Assembly: GCA_015680685.1 (NCBI GenBank)
Contig: MNCI01028261.1
Coordinates: forward strand, 191,085 to 255,084
Length of the DNA stretch: 64,000 nt
Reading direction: 5' to 3'
Origin: Gnetum montanum
Taxonomy: Eukaryota; Streptophyta; Gnetopsida; Gnetales; Gnetaceae
In this document: positions 1 to 8,923 of the stretch, piece after piece
Layout: each line of letters starts with the position of its first letter
How positions within the stretch are numbered: the stretch's first letter is position 1
The notes under the pieces: generated by a model
Told to the model about the DNA's origin: nothing
Seen by the model: only the letters and a program-made list of their open reading frames with translations
Databases searched by the model: none
Program-made: the position numbers and the translations under genes

Positions 1-83
1 TGTGATCGAACATAGTATCTCTGTACGAACTCTGGATGTAACGTGTTTTTCCAATGCTCATGTAAATGTAACAATATTGGGCA

Positions 84-1208
84 TTAGCCTTTGGGGTGAT
101 CATACAGGAATATGTTACATTCATACAAATGATTGGCAGTTGAGCACTTATTTTCCATATCCCTTCTTTTTGATTGTCTAATGTTTTGTCCTGCTTCTTG
201 AGTTGTCAAAACTCTATCTATAATAATGTTGATAAATTCTCCACACTTTTGATACGTCCATTCCAACATCTTATTGATCTTTACCTCAGCTTCTTCTAAT
301 GTTTGTTGTGTTTGCAAAGATGATGTTTCCAACTTGAGATTGGTTGATTTCTCCTTTTTATGATCATGGACCTTTGTTAAGTTGAGATTTTGGTCCCGTT
401 GATGTTTTTCAACACTCTCCTATCTAGCCATATCTCCTTCTTCTTTTGCTACCAACTTAATAAGCTCTTGGATTTGGTGGGTTCGTAGTTACTATAGTTG
501 ACCTTGGGCATACATTCCTAAGGTCTCTCTTATTTCATTACATAGGCCATCAATGATATGGTACATTAGCCTTTCCTCGGAAAACCCATGGCCTAGAAAA
601 TTATGTAATAGTGAATAATACCTTTCTAAGGCCATGTCCAAGGGTTCATGTTTTGCTTGTTTCCATCCTTGGATTTGTTTCCTCAAGGTTGACACTCTTG
701 TGTAGGTTTGATATTTTTCATTAAAAACTCCTACCATTGTTGACCAGCGTTGTATTGAATTTGGTTTTAACGATCGATACCATACTTTTGCTTGGCCAAT
801 GAGTGTCATAGGAAAGAGCTTAAGTTTTTGCCACTCGTTATCGATGTTGTTCCATGCATAGGCATCGTAGAAGGCTTGTAAATGTTGATGCAGATCTAAG
901 TCATAGCCTCTTGAAAAAGTAGGGAAGTTTTTTAAATCGAGCCTGGGTATACGTCTCTCTTTACGATGCCTACGTGAGATTCGAACAGCCTCTTGTATTT
1001 GTGTTAGGCTTGTAGTGGCCAATGGGGGTTCATCATCATCAAGTAAGTTATACTTTCGTGCATTGGGATGACGTTGTTTTTGTTCATGTTTATAAGAAAC
1101 CCCCACTTTAGGTTGTGTACTCCAATCTTCATCGTCATATAGTTAGTTGGTTCTCCAATGAACTTCCTCACTAAGTGTGGCATTATCGTGATCTTGTAGG
1201 AGAGGCAT
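84..1208 (-). pseudogene. E1 gag remnant (retrotransposon capsid/nucleocapsid)
   Basis: Gag forms the virus-like particle of the retrotransposon in the cytoplasm. Reading leftward from an ATG at 1208, the protein starts MPLLQDHDNATLSEE, meets an in-frame TAA near 1145, then runs open from 1106 to 492. That stretch holds the capsid-type core: LDLKNFPTFSRGYDLD, HLQAFYDAYAWNNIDNEW, LKLFPMTL, AKVWYRSLKPNSI and LRKQIQGWKQ. After a stop near 490 a second open piece (332-84) continues into the C-terminal part and ends at YECNIFLYDHPKG. That matches the knuckle of E3 (CEVCYYDHPKGCC), but with one Cys lost. The alignment with E3 and E4 gag is clear by eye. The disruptions make it a pseudogene. Confidence in the family is high; the exact C-terminus is off-window. 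Confidence 0.85.
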
Positions 1209-1330
1209 TATTGTAAAGTTGTGTGTGAATTTGGATGTGAATTTTTATAATTATTTCTTCCTAAAAGATATATCGTTAATTTCTTTACAGTGACCTTGTA
1301 TGATATAACTAATCAAGATAACTAGCACCA

Positions 1331-1348
1331 TCCCTAGCAATGGTGCCA
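1331..1348 (-). promoter_or_regulatory. E1 primer-binding site, tRNA-Asp type
   Basis: On the minus strand this reads tggcaccattgctaggga, one base from the LTR end. It is a decayed form of tggcgccgttgccgggga in E3, which complements the 3' end of plant tRNA-Asp. Most differences are C-to-T or G-to-A changes. Confidence 0.85.
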
Positions 1349-1349
1349 A

Positions 1350-2187
1350 TGATGAGTGGCGAGATACCCCTATACTCAACCATATGAATACAAGAGTTAC
1401 ACACGCGATCCAGTCGAACTCCGCAGATGGACTAGTTATGGCATCTACATAGTTAGCCTTAGGTTGTAGTTCACTATCTTCCCACTTGGACTAGTATTAG
1501 CTTTGTCACATATGGTTTAGTCCAAGGTGAGGTGTATGATGTGTAGTAATATAACGCTACTCCTGAAGGCAATGGAAAGTAATATTATCTAAGCTAAGAG
1601 AGAAAGGGTAAGAGAATCTAAACTAGCCTAAGTGTGATGAGCATCCATTCCTTGATTATCTGTACACATCTTGGACTTTGTGCATGACTACCACTAGGAT
1701 TACCAAGCATAGTTCCTAGGTACACTACTGGGTTACAAAGTAGTCACACTTAAATGCTCGTAATCAAGTCGTGCTCATTTCACGTTACTAGGAGTTTAAG
1801 GGTGAGAGAGTATTAACTAGAAAAGCAATAAATAATAATAAAAATTAAATAATTAAACAATTAAACTAAGTGAATGCTGCAATGATGAAGTAATCTTGAT
1901 CTTTATTTTCGGTCATGTGCATGTCCAAGTACGTCACACTTGAATAAAGGATGTCATATAATTACAATCACCACATTGCGGGCATATATTGGAAAATACT
2001 TCTAACTCTGGAGGGATCAAACTACCAGAGTCTAGCTACGGTCTAAATCTCTAATGCTGAAATAAGGGAGAGCCACCTCTTATTTATAGAACTAGTGATG
2101 GGTTGCGATATCGCATACGCAATATCGTAGTAAAGGATGCAATATCATGTACGTGATATCATGGTTGCCCCAAATGATGTCTCATTA
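1350..2187 (-). repeat. E1 5' LTR (838 bp)
   Basis: In element orientation it starts taatgagacatc and ends ctcgccactcatca next to the primer-binding site. It contains four GATATC-type dyads (about 2105-2163), a TATA box (ctataaataagagg, near 2085) and an AATAAA-containing R region near 1900-1950. Large parts align to the E2 LTRs. Confidence 0.88.
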
Positions 2188-2399
2188 GTAGCCAAAGATA
2201 CTATAAAGATAGGATATATCTTTGTCTCCTATCATTGAAGCCATTGTATCTACACTTGGAATCCTAAATAATGAGGCATTTAGTGGAAATTCTATATCTC
2301 TATGTAACCAAGAATGCATGAAATTATTTATGTGCATGCAAATCTATAGTTTTACATTGTTTTAGTGAGTGGTGATACACCATTGGTAGTTGCACTAGC
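2188..2399. other. Flanking DNA with no recognised gene
   Basis: This short stretch lies between the E1 5' end and a tandem repeat. I see no open frame of useful length and no LTR, primer site or promoter pattern in it. Confidence 0.5.
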
Positions 2400-3440
2400 T
2401 AACCTCATACACTACCTCACGTGGTATGCTACCTCACCTTGTGTACTACCTGATATGGTACGTTGCCTTACTGATGAGTGGTAAGGTATACCTATGTCCA
2501 ACCATATGAATCACAAGCATTCATGCATGATTCGGTCGAATTTCGCAAACCTTAAGTTTGTAAGTACACTTGTTCCAGGATGTGAAATCTAATCGTGAAA
2601 ATTATTGTCTTCTCAACTATACTTGTGGAGCTTTAATTGTATGGTTAAGTATAACTGAGGTACATTATTTTCTATTATTTTATATTTTATTTTTCTATGA
2701 TTAAAAATAAGTTGAAACTTAATTCATAAACCACTTTAATTAATCTAATTACTAATCAATAACTAACTATCCTAACATAAGCATCTGATACCACTTTCTG
2801 TGCACATCCTAGACATGTATAATGCTACTGGGTTGCTAAACATTAAGCATTGCTGGGATTACCAAGCATCATGCACATGCTTTAAGAAATTGTACTTATG
2901 TGCTTAGTTAATTTCTATTTAATTAAACTAGCTTACTTTAGCTTAATTACTTGGGAGCATTAAAGGAAATTGCATAAAACATTAAATGCATGAATAAAAT
3001 ATTCAAGCTAGCCAAGGTTCTACAAGGTTTGATCAAAAAGCTCATCTTTATTATTGCATACACTATCGTGATCAAGTATAACAATGCTCAAAGGAAGATC
3101 CATACACTCAATGACTCTTGCTACGGGCACTTTGGAAAATATTCTAACTTTGGAGAAAAGAAATTGCAAGAGCTTTGCTATGGTATGAAAAACTCTATAT
3201 GGAAACATTGTGTTCAAGCATTATATTTATAGCCTAGCACATATCTCATGATATCAGATATTTGACATCACATTTGGGGGCCCGATATTGGATACTTGAT
3301 ATTTGCAACCCGAATATCAAATATCTGATATTGGAGCCTTGCAAAATATGATTCATCACTTACCTAATGTGTTACCTCACTTCGTGTGCTACCTCACATA
3401 GCGAACTTCCTTACCTCATACATTACCTCACCACTTTTGT
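2400..3440. repeat. Degenerate ~17-bp tandem repeat split by the solo LTR
   Basis: Units such as ctacctcaccttgtgta occur about four times at 2400-2471. They resume after the LTR at 3359-3436 (acctcacttcgtgtgct, acctcacatagcgaact). The LTR insertion at 2472-3358 interrupts the array. Confidence 0.7.
2472..3358 (-). mobile_element. Solo LTR, family E (887 bp)
   Basis: In minus orientation it starts tgatgaatcatattt and ends ttaccactcatcag-like. It is flanked by identical 5-bp duplications, cttac at 2467-2471 and 3359-3363. No primer-binding site or polypurine tract adjoins it, so it is a solo LTR left by LTR-LTR recombination. It has about six decayed dyads (3244-3333), a TATA box (ggctataaatata, about 3222-3234) and a poly(A) signal in R. 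Short open frames inside it have no coding support. Confidence 0.9.
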
Positions 3441-4900
3441 TATAAACACATACCTAAAAAAAAGGAGCTCAAAAGAGAATTCCATTTCAAACAATTTCTT
3501 TTTGCATTTTTTTGGTAAGAGCTTCTCTTCCTTTCTTGGATTAGGATGTTATTTCTTTTTCTTTGTATAGCTAGACTTTATTGAAGTTTTGCTATGCTTG
3601 CATAACCCAAAACCATTTGATTAACACAAAGTCAAGTATTTATGTAATGAATGAAGCTTAATTTTATTTTCTTAAATTTTTTTACTTTTTATAAAATATT
3701 AATAATAATATCTTATGAACAAATATATTTATTAAATTTAGAAATAATAATTAATTAATTCCTTTAGATAGAATAGCATAGCTATGTGGAGTTTTGTGAT
3801 AATTTTGCCTTGCTTGAGAAGGTCATACTTGTACAAAATGATGTTGGGCCATTAAGGGTGTAACTGAAAAGATTTTATTGCTTTGTGTATTAGTGTCACA
3901 CTTATCCCATAAGAGATTATGGCATGGTTTGCATGTGTGTTTAATTTCTTCCTTGCACCTGTCTTGCAAGGGATAACAACAAGTTTTAATTTTTGTTGAA
4001 CTATTTATATTTATAAAATACATAGAAATTGTAAAAATATCATTTCCCTACCATTGCAACATAGGTTTCCTCATTTATATCATATATACTATAGCATTCT
4101 TATTTATTGAATACAATAATATGTGCAAGTAAACTTTGTAATTCACATTTTTGTCATCTTCAATGTTTATGATTGATTTGCTATGTATACCATTGATATA
4201 CCTCTTATGATCTTGACTAGGGGAGACCTTATCATTGACATCATTATTGAGGAATGCATCTATGAATTTTTTGTTTTATTTTTGCATTTATAGTTTTCCT
4301 TTTCTTAGTTCTTGATTTAGTAGAAAATAAAGAACTAAAGCAATCATGGTTGAATTGAACAAGAAAAATAAATTGTAGAAAAAGGCTTAATTGATTCAAA
4401 TTGCTTTAGAAACATGCTCAATAAAGCAACACCTCCTATTGTGGTGAAATTTCATCAAGGTAAACTAGAATGATGAGGTGATGTACATGAACAATTTTGC
4501 AAAGAATCTAAAAAAGCTACATCTACTACTTGAGAAGGATTTGTCCAATCAAGGATTTATTGAGGATTTGGTGGATTACAAATTCATGTTGCCTCAACAA
4601 TTAGAGTATGTTACTCATAAGAAGCAAGAGCTTTGTGATATGATTATGGAGCAAGAGTATGAGTTTATACATGCTCAGAAGTAGGTAAGACGTTCTCCTA
4701 CATACTTGCATTGCTACAACACAAATGATTCTAGAAGAAGATGTATGCATCTTTGTCCATATGGTCTAAGCTACACTTTTGGTAACTCAAATTAGTCCAT
4801 CATTCTTCATTTGTCTTTCCTTAACTTGAATGAAGGTGTTGATAGTTTGGATGAGCCATTATTTCCATGAATCTATTAGTGTCAAATTCATGAAGTGGTT
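3441..4900 (+). other. Decayed 5' part of old element E0 (LTR and leader)
   Basis: AT-rich sequence with no clear gene. At about 4208-4255 the order 'gactaggggagacc, ttatcattgacatcatt' resembles the LTR end and primer-binding-site junction of the other members (gtgtaggggtacc, ctcatcattggcacc). I therefore infer that a very old 5' LTR ends near 4232. A 68-codon open frame at 4478-4684 could be a gag N-terminal remnant, but I cannot match it to any protein. Confidence 0.35.
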
Positions 4901-5379
4901 TGCATTTCAACTAAAAGTATTGAGGAGAGAAAAATCAAAAAGTCTGGTATGGTTGACATTTTTACATTTAACTAACAATTGAATGATGATCCATAGCTTC
5001 ATGTTCAAGCATTTTTCATTATTTGTGAGCTACAATGTTTGAACAATGAGTGGAAAAAACTTCATCATTTTCCTTGCATACTCACTAATCATGCTAAAAG
5101 ATGCTATCAAGTTCTTTCATCTAATTCTATCTCCTCTTGTGTAGAAATGTTAAGAACTTTTAATGTCAGGTTTAATCTTATTCTTGAGTTGTAAATGTTA
5201 AAAAGAAGATAATAGGATGGAAGTAAGATATTAATGAATTAGTGGATGTGGCCATAAAATGGTACAATTCCATGTTCAATTAGTGTTCAAATCATGGGTT
5301 CAAAAAATGTGACCAATTAATGCACCTAGTAGAATGACTAGAATTACAAACTCATGAAAAAATGGATATGTATGATATG
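4901..5379 (+). pseudogene. E0 gag remnant, upstream piece
   Basis: A broken frame preserves the capsid core in the right order. LNNEWKKLHHFPCILTNHAK matches IDNEWQKLKLFP.TL..A of E1 and E3. It is followed by CYQVLSSNSISSCVEMLRTFN, matching WYRSLKPNSI.RWSTM...FN. Several stops and frame changes show it is much older than the other copies. The sequence is cut at 5379 by E3; the bases atatg at 5375-5379 are duplicated on the far side of E3 at 13008-13012. The remnant resumes there, so both pieces are one gag. It makes no product as it stands. Confidence 0.75.
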
Positions 5380-5401
5380 TGATGAGACGCGATTTACACT
5401 A

Positions 5402-5449
5402 GGCCGCGATATCGCGTACGCGATATCGCGGCCGACGCGATATCGCGTC
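5402..5449. promoter_or_regulatory. E3 5' LTR dyad array (3 copies of GCGATATCGC)
   Basis: Bases 5402-5433 form a perfect 32-bp palindrome containing two GCGATATCGC boxes around a central GTAC. Bases 5434-5449 form a perfect 16-bp palindrome with the third box. The array lies 14 bases upstream of the TATA box, where transcription factors or a host silencing factor could bind. The function is inferred from position only. Confidence 0.85.
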
Positions 5450-5462
5450 CCGCCGCCATTTC

Positions 5463-5468
5463 TATAAA
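5463..5468 (+). promoter_or_regulatory. E3 5' LTR TATA box
   Basis: TATAAA within tttctataaagaagagg follows the dyad array. The equivalent site in the 3' LTR is TATAAATA at 12052-12059, and every other family-E LTR has a TATA box at the same relative place. Confidence 0.8.
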
Positions 5469-5636
5469 GAAGAGGCAACACTCCCTTCATTTCGCAATCC
5501 TGGCTAGTGTAGCGAAGCTCTGGCAGATTGATCACTCCAGAGTTAGAATTTTTCCCCATGTGCCCGCAGTAGGAGTCCTAGAGTGAACGGCTCTTTATTC
5601 GAGCAGCTTGTAACCTGAACCCAAGTTGTGTATGGC

Positions 5637-5642
5637 AATAAA
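5637..5642 (+). terminator. E3 5' LTR poly(A) signal
   Basis: AATAAA lies about 170 bases downstream of the TATA box, at the expected R/U5 position. The active copy is in the 3' LTR at 12226-12231. Confidence 0.65.
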
Positions 5643-5718
5643 GACAAACTTGTTTGGATAAACCTTGCAGCACGTGGTTTCATTTATTGCTTTATTTCCT
5701 GCTTTCCTAGTGCGTTCA

Positions 5719-6036
5719 AGTACGACTTGATTACGAGCGTCTACGGACGTGTATGGCTAGTCAAGGAATCGGCTGCTTGATGCAATGCATGAGTACGACT
5801 CAATTACGAGCATTGGATGCTTGGTAACCCAGTAGCGTATTCCAGGATTCTGCGCTTGGTAACTCTTGAGTCCGATGTGTACGGCTAGTTGAGGAATCGG
5901 CTGCTCATTGCTAGGCTAGATCGTGTGATAAGTACGACTTAGTTACGAGCACCCACGGGTGTGTACGGCTGGCTAAGGAATCGGCTGCTTATCACACGTA
6001 GGCTAAATAGGTGCCTCAGTACGACCACTTCGAGCA
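5719..6036 (+). repeat. Internal repeats in E3 LTR U5
   Basis: The motif agtacgactt.a.tacgagc occurs at about 5719, 5792, 5931 and (short) 6019. The motif ggaatcggctgct occurs at about 5765, 5893 and 5977. The older LTRs of E1, E2 and E4 carry only one corresponding unit, so E3 has an expanded U5. Confidence 0.8.
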
Positions 6037-6417
6037 CTTGCGTTACGTGTGGCGATCCCAGTAACGATTAGCGTTTGGTAAGCTGCAGTTGCATAGTTCA
6101 GGGTGTGTCCGGTAAGTGGGAACGGATGCTGACGCTAGTTAATTTAGACTTAGATCTTAGTTAGAGTTAGTTTAGTTTTCTCAACCCTTTCTCCTGGTAG
6201 CATAGAAGATAAGCCAAAAATACCAAAAAAATCACATACCTCAGACTTGCTTAACCATACACCGTGACACTTACAAGCAAGCCTGGGAAGACAACGAACG
6301 ATTAACCCCAAGTGTTTCTTGTGGTGTTAAGGCATTTAGTCTGCGGAGTTCGACCGGATCGCGCGTGCACGCTCGTATTCGTATGGTTGAGTGTAGGGGT
6401 ACCTCGCCACTCATCAT

Positions 6418-6435
6418 TGGCGCCGTTGCCGGGGA
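6418..6435 (+). promoter_or_regulatory. E3 primer-binding site, tRNA-Asp
   Basis: tggcgccgttgccgggga starts two bases after the LTR. It complements all 18 terminal nucleotides of plant tRNA-Asp(GUC), including CCA. This is the usual primer class of Athila-type elements, and no mismatch is seen. Confidence 0.95.
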
Positions 6436-6562
6436 CTAAGTGTTTTTACGCCAATTGAACATAAGGGATATCACTCACATCGTTGTGAGCCTAAAACGAA
6501 CCTTAGGGTTAATCAGTTAATTCAGAACATAAATAACGGTGAAAATTAGCACACCATTAGAA

Positions 6563-8923
6563 ATGGCTTCTTCTCATGCAATCAACTCACCTAAGGACAA
6601 TACAGGAGAAAGTCAGGATCATACGCATAACCGAAATCAACCATGTCCTCAACAATCCAAAGTCACATATACTCATCCCGATGAGTATGTGCCGGATTTT
6701 ACCTTTGTTTTCCATCAAGATGAGCAACTGCGGTGGAGAGACATGCAAGGTAACATCGTGTTACCCCCAGATCGATCCGCTCCCAACATGCTTTCCCGTG
6801 CTTTGGTACAGTATGGCATGCATGAGCTGCTTGCTGAATACGTTTTGGATGATTATGACACAAGGGATTATCATCCCACAAATGCCCAACGTATTCGGGA
6901 TGCAAGGCAGGAGAGCCAACATTCACTATTGAAGGGCAAGGTTCCCCACGTCATTAGTGAAATAGGAGAAGAGGAACCCCTCACGATGGGTTTCTTAGAA
7001 AATGATGTTCCTCCTCCTCACTCTAGTGAAGAGGTTAGGCATCAGGGCCTTAGATCAACGATACATATTCCAGGCTCTGATCCCCGTGAGCACCAGCTGT
7101 TCACGGCAGGAACAATCACTCGCACTAATGACGGACTCGTTGATCGTCACAACGATCGGGGCCGAAGCAGCCGAAGAGAAGGCAAGAAACATCACCATGG
7201 TGATGGATCCCCTTCTTCTTCCCCTTCATCACATCATTCACCCTCTCCTTCCACATCTGGGCGCAGCCACCATGAGCATAACGCGGAAAGTAAAGGTAGA
7301 AGAGATGAAATGCCTCGACAAGAAGGTCGAGAGGAGTTAGGACAAGGACAAGGACGTAGGGAGAATAGGGAACCACAACGTAGACATCACAGACGTCATG
7401 AAAGAGATGATCATGACGAACCCCTATTCGCAACCCGAAGTATGCTTGACATTAGAGAGGCAGTTAGGATTCCCACAAGGCATTTGAAAGACAGTAGGAT
7501 CAAGCGTTTGGATATAAATAATATCCCACGTTTTGAAGGGGGATACAACGCTGATCCTCAACATCATTTACAGGCATTCCACGACGCCTGTGCCTTGCAG
7601 AACATAGACAATGAGTGGCAGAAACTCAAGTTGTTCCCAAGGACACTCACTAAAGAAGCGGAAAGCTGGTACCGGTCCTTAGAACCGGAAACCATCAGGA
7701 GGTGGAGTACGATGCTCGAATTGTTCAACAACAAATATCAAACGTACTCCAGAGTGTCTAACTTGCGTAAGCAGATCCAAGGCTGGAAACAAGGAGCTCA
7801 TGAATCCTTGGATGCTGCCATGGCCCGTTACTACACATTGCTACATCGTTGCCCGGGCCATGGGTACGCTAAGCGGGATCAACTTCGCCACCTCGTGGAT
7901 GGGCTACGAAATGAAACGAGAAGAACTCTTGGGACTTACGCCCAAGGGAGACTCTCCCAACTAAGAGCCCATGAAGTTGAAGTATTGTTGGAACAAGTAG
8001 CACAAGAAGAGGGTGAGCTACGGAAAAGAGAAAGTGCGGAGGAATACAACCGTGATCCCTCCCTTCGCAAGAAGGGAGTGAAATTCTGTGATGAGGAGGA
8101 TGAGTCACCACTCGAAGAGTTGGTGAACAGGAAAACCGTGCCGATCCAAAAGTTAACAACGGAGGTATCGGCTAAGGTAGACCAAATGTGGGATTCCTTA
8201 GACTCACGAATAGAAACAGTTTTGAAAATTGTAGAGGAGTCTAAGGATGAGCAAAGTAGTGATAAAGGCAAAAACATGCGGAGAAACTTTAACCCTGCAC
8301 ATAACAAGGGTAAGGGAAAAATCTCTAACTCCGATGAGGCTGAAAATTCTGATTCAGACAATGACGGTGGATGTGAGGTCTGCTACTATGACCATCCTAA
8401 GGGATGTTGTCCAATTATCTCACATCTGCAGGAGTCTGGGGTGTATGCATTAAATCCAAGACTTAATCAACGGCAAACACCCAGAAGGTTACCTTATCCA
8501 CAAGGTAACCCGAGGCAGTTCCACCAACCCTTGACGTATTATCCAAGTGGAACACCTCTGCAGCCCATCGAACAACATCAGCAGTGGCAATACCCACAGT
8601 CATGGGGGATGCCACCGCCATCACAACAGTACCCTTACCGGCAGCCTGATCCTTATGGTTATTATGTGCAGCAGCCAGTTTCTCCAGGTGACGCTATGAG
8701 TCACACTCCACGCCGTCACTACTACGCTCGGGAGTACTTCAGAAGGACTCCTTCTCCTCCGGGAGACATTCCACATTCTGTCCATCCTCTAACTCCATCC
8801 GCACCTTTTCCTCATGTAGTTCCCATAACACCTCCTGCTCCAACAATGCAAGGGGAATTACCTACCCAACCGCAGCAACGTCACGTCACGAGATCTATAA
8901 ATATTCAGAGTGTAAATATCTAA
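6563..8923 (+). CDS. gag: E3 Gag polyprotein (786 aa)
   Basis: Gag is the structural protein of the virus-like particle. The chosen start is the ATG at 6563 (MASSHAINSPKDNTG); E4 starts at the matching place (MSSSDKS). Residues about 1-170 are a family-specific N-terminus with YTHPDEYV and LRWRDMQGNI. Residues about 190-290 are a Ser/His/Arg-rich, low-complexity linker. Residues about 290-500 are the capsid core, with RLDINNIPRFEGGY, LQAFHDACALQNIDNEW, ESWYRSLEPETIRRW and LRKQIQGWKQ. A charged helical stretch follows (ALLEQVAQEEGEL-like). A Cys/His knuckle, CEVCYYDHPKGCC, lies at about 603-615. The C-terminus is Pro/Gln/Tyr-rich. It ends at TAA (8921-8923), but the same frame continues open into the protease region, so gag and PR were probably one polyprotein. 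There is no other disruption. Confidence 0.92.
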   Translation: MASSHAINSPKDNTGESQDHTHNRNQPCPQQSKVTYTHPDEYVPDFTFVFHQDEQLRWRDMQGNIVLPPDRSAPNMLSRALVQYGMHELLAEYVLDDYDTRDYHPTNAQRIRDARQESQHSLLKGKVPHVISEIGEEEPLTMGFLENDVPPPHSSEEVRHQGLRSTIHIPGSDPREHQLFTAGTITRTNDGLVDRHNDRGRSSRREGKKHHHGDGSPSSSPSSHHSPSPSTSGRSHHEHNAESKGRRDEMPRQEGREELGQGQGRRENREPQRRHHRRHERDDHDEPLFATRSMLDIREAVRIPTRHLKDSRIKRLDINNIPRFEGGYNADPQHHLQAFHDACALQNIDNEWQKLKLFPRTLTKEAESWYRSLEPETIRRWSTMLELFNNKYQTYSRVSNLRKQIQGWKQGAHESLDAAMARYYTLLHRCPGHGYAKRDQLRHLVDGLRNETRRTLGTYAQGRLSQLRAHEVEVLLEQVAQEEGELRKRESAEEYNRDPSLRKKGVKFCDEEDESPLEELVNRKTVPIQKLTTEVSAKVDQMWDSLDSRIETVLKIVEESKDEQSSDKGKNMRRNFNPAHNKGKGKISNSDEAENSDSDNDGGCEVCYYDHPKGCCPIISHLQESGVYALNPRLNQRQTPRRLPYPQGNPRQFHQPLTYYPSGTPLQPIEQHQQWQYPQSWGMPPPSQQYPYRQPDPYGYYVQQPVSPGDAMSHTPRRHYYAREYFRRTPSPPGDIPHSVHPLTPSAPFPHVVPITPPAPTMQGELPTQPQQRHVTRSINIQSVNI

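Larger units (their letters stand above)
1..2187 (-). mobile_element. E1: partial Athila-like LTR retrotransposon, 5' half
   Basis: The element reads leftward. Its 5' LTR (1350-2187), primer-binding site and gag are in the window; the rest lies beyond base 1. LTR and gag are closest to E2, with the same gag N-terminus (MPLLQD.DNA) and the same LTR segments around the poly(A) region. The expected target-site flank is gtagc at 2188-2192, but the partner site is outside the window. Confidence 0.88.
5380..6416 (+). repeat. E3 5' LTR (1037 bp)
   Basis: It starts tgatgagacgcgattt and ends ctcgccactcatca. The layout is: dyad array 5402-5449, TATA box 5463-5468, AATAAA 5637-5642, then a U5 built of repeated units (5719-6036). 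It differs from the 3' LTR by scattered substitutions and by two fewer dyads. Confidence 0.95.

Noticed and set aside
2990-3232. 80-codon open frame inside the solo LTR, and its antisense partner
   Set aside because: It lies wholly in LTR sequence, is not conserved in other LTRs, and matches no protein.
4478-4684. 68-codon frame as a separate gene
   Set aside because: Single short frame in the leader/gag area of a very old element; no match and no promoter signal. Kept only as a possible gag remnant.
5402-5449. Dyad array as a CRISPR array or bacterial operator
   Set aside because: It is inside an LTR of a eukaryotic retrotransposon, with no spacer structure and no bacterial gene nearby.
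6418-6435. tRNA-Asp gene
   Set aside because: Only the 18 bases complementary to the tRNA 3' end are present; no cloverleaf follows. It is a primer-binding site.
6539-6562. Upstream GTG as the gag start
   Set aside because: The ATG at 6563 fits the start of E4 gag and normal eukaryotic initiation.
6576-8453. Several 60-140-codon frames overlapping E3 gag on both strands
   Set aside because: They are shadows of the 786-aa gag frame, which has family-wide protein conservation.
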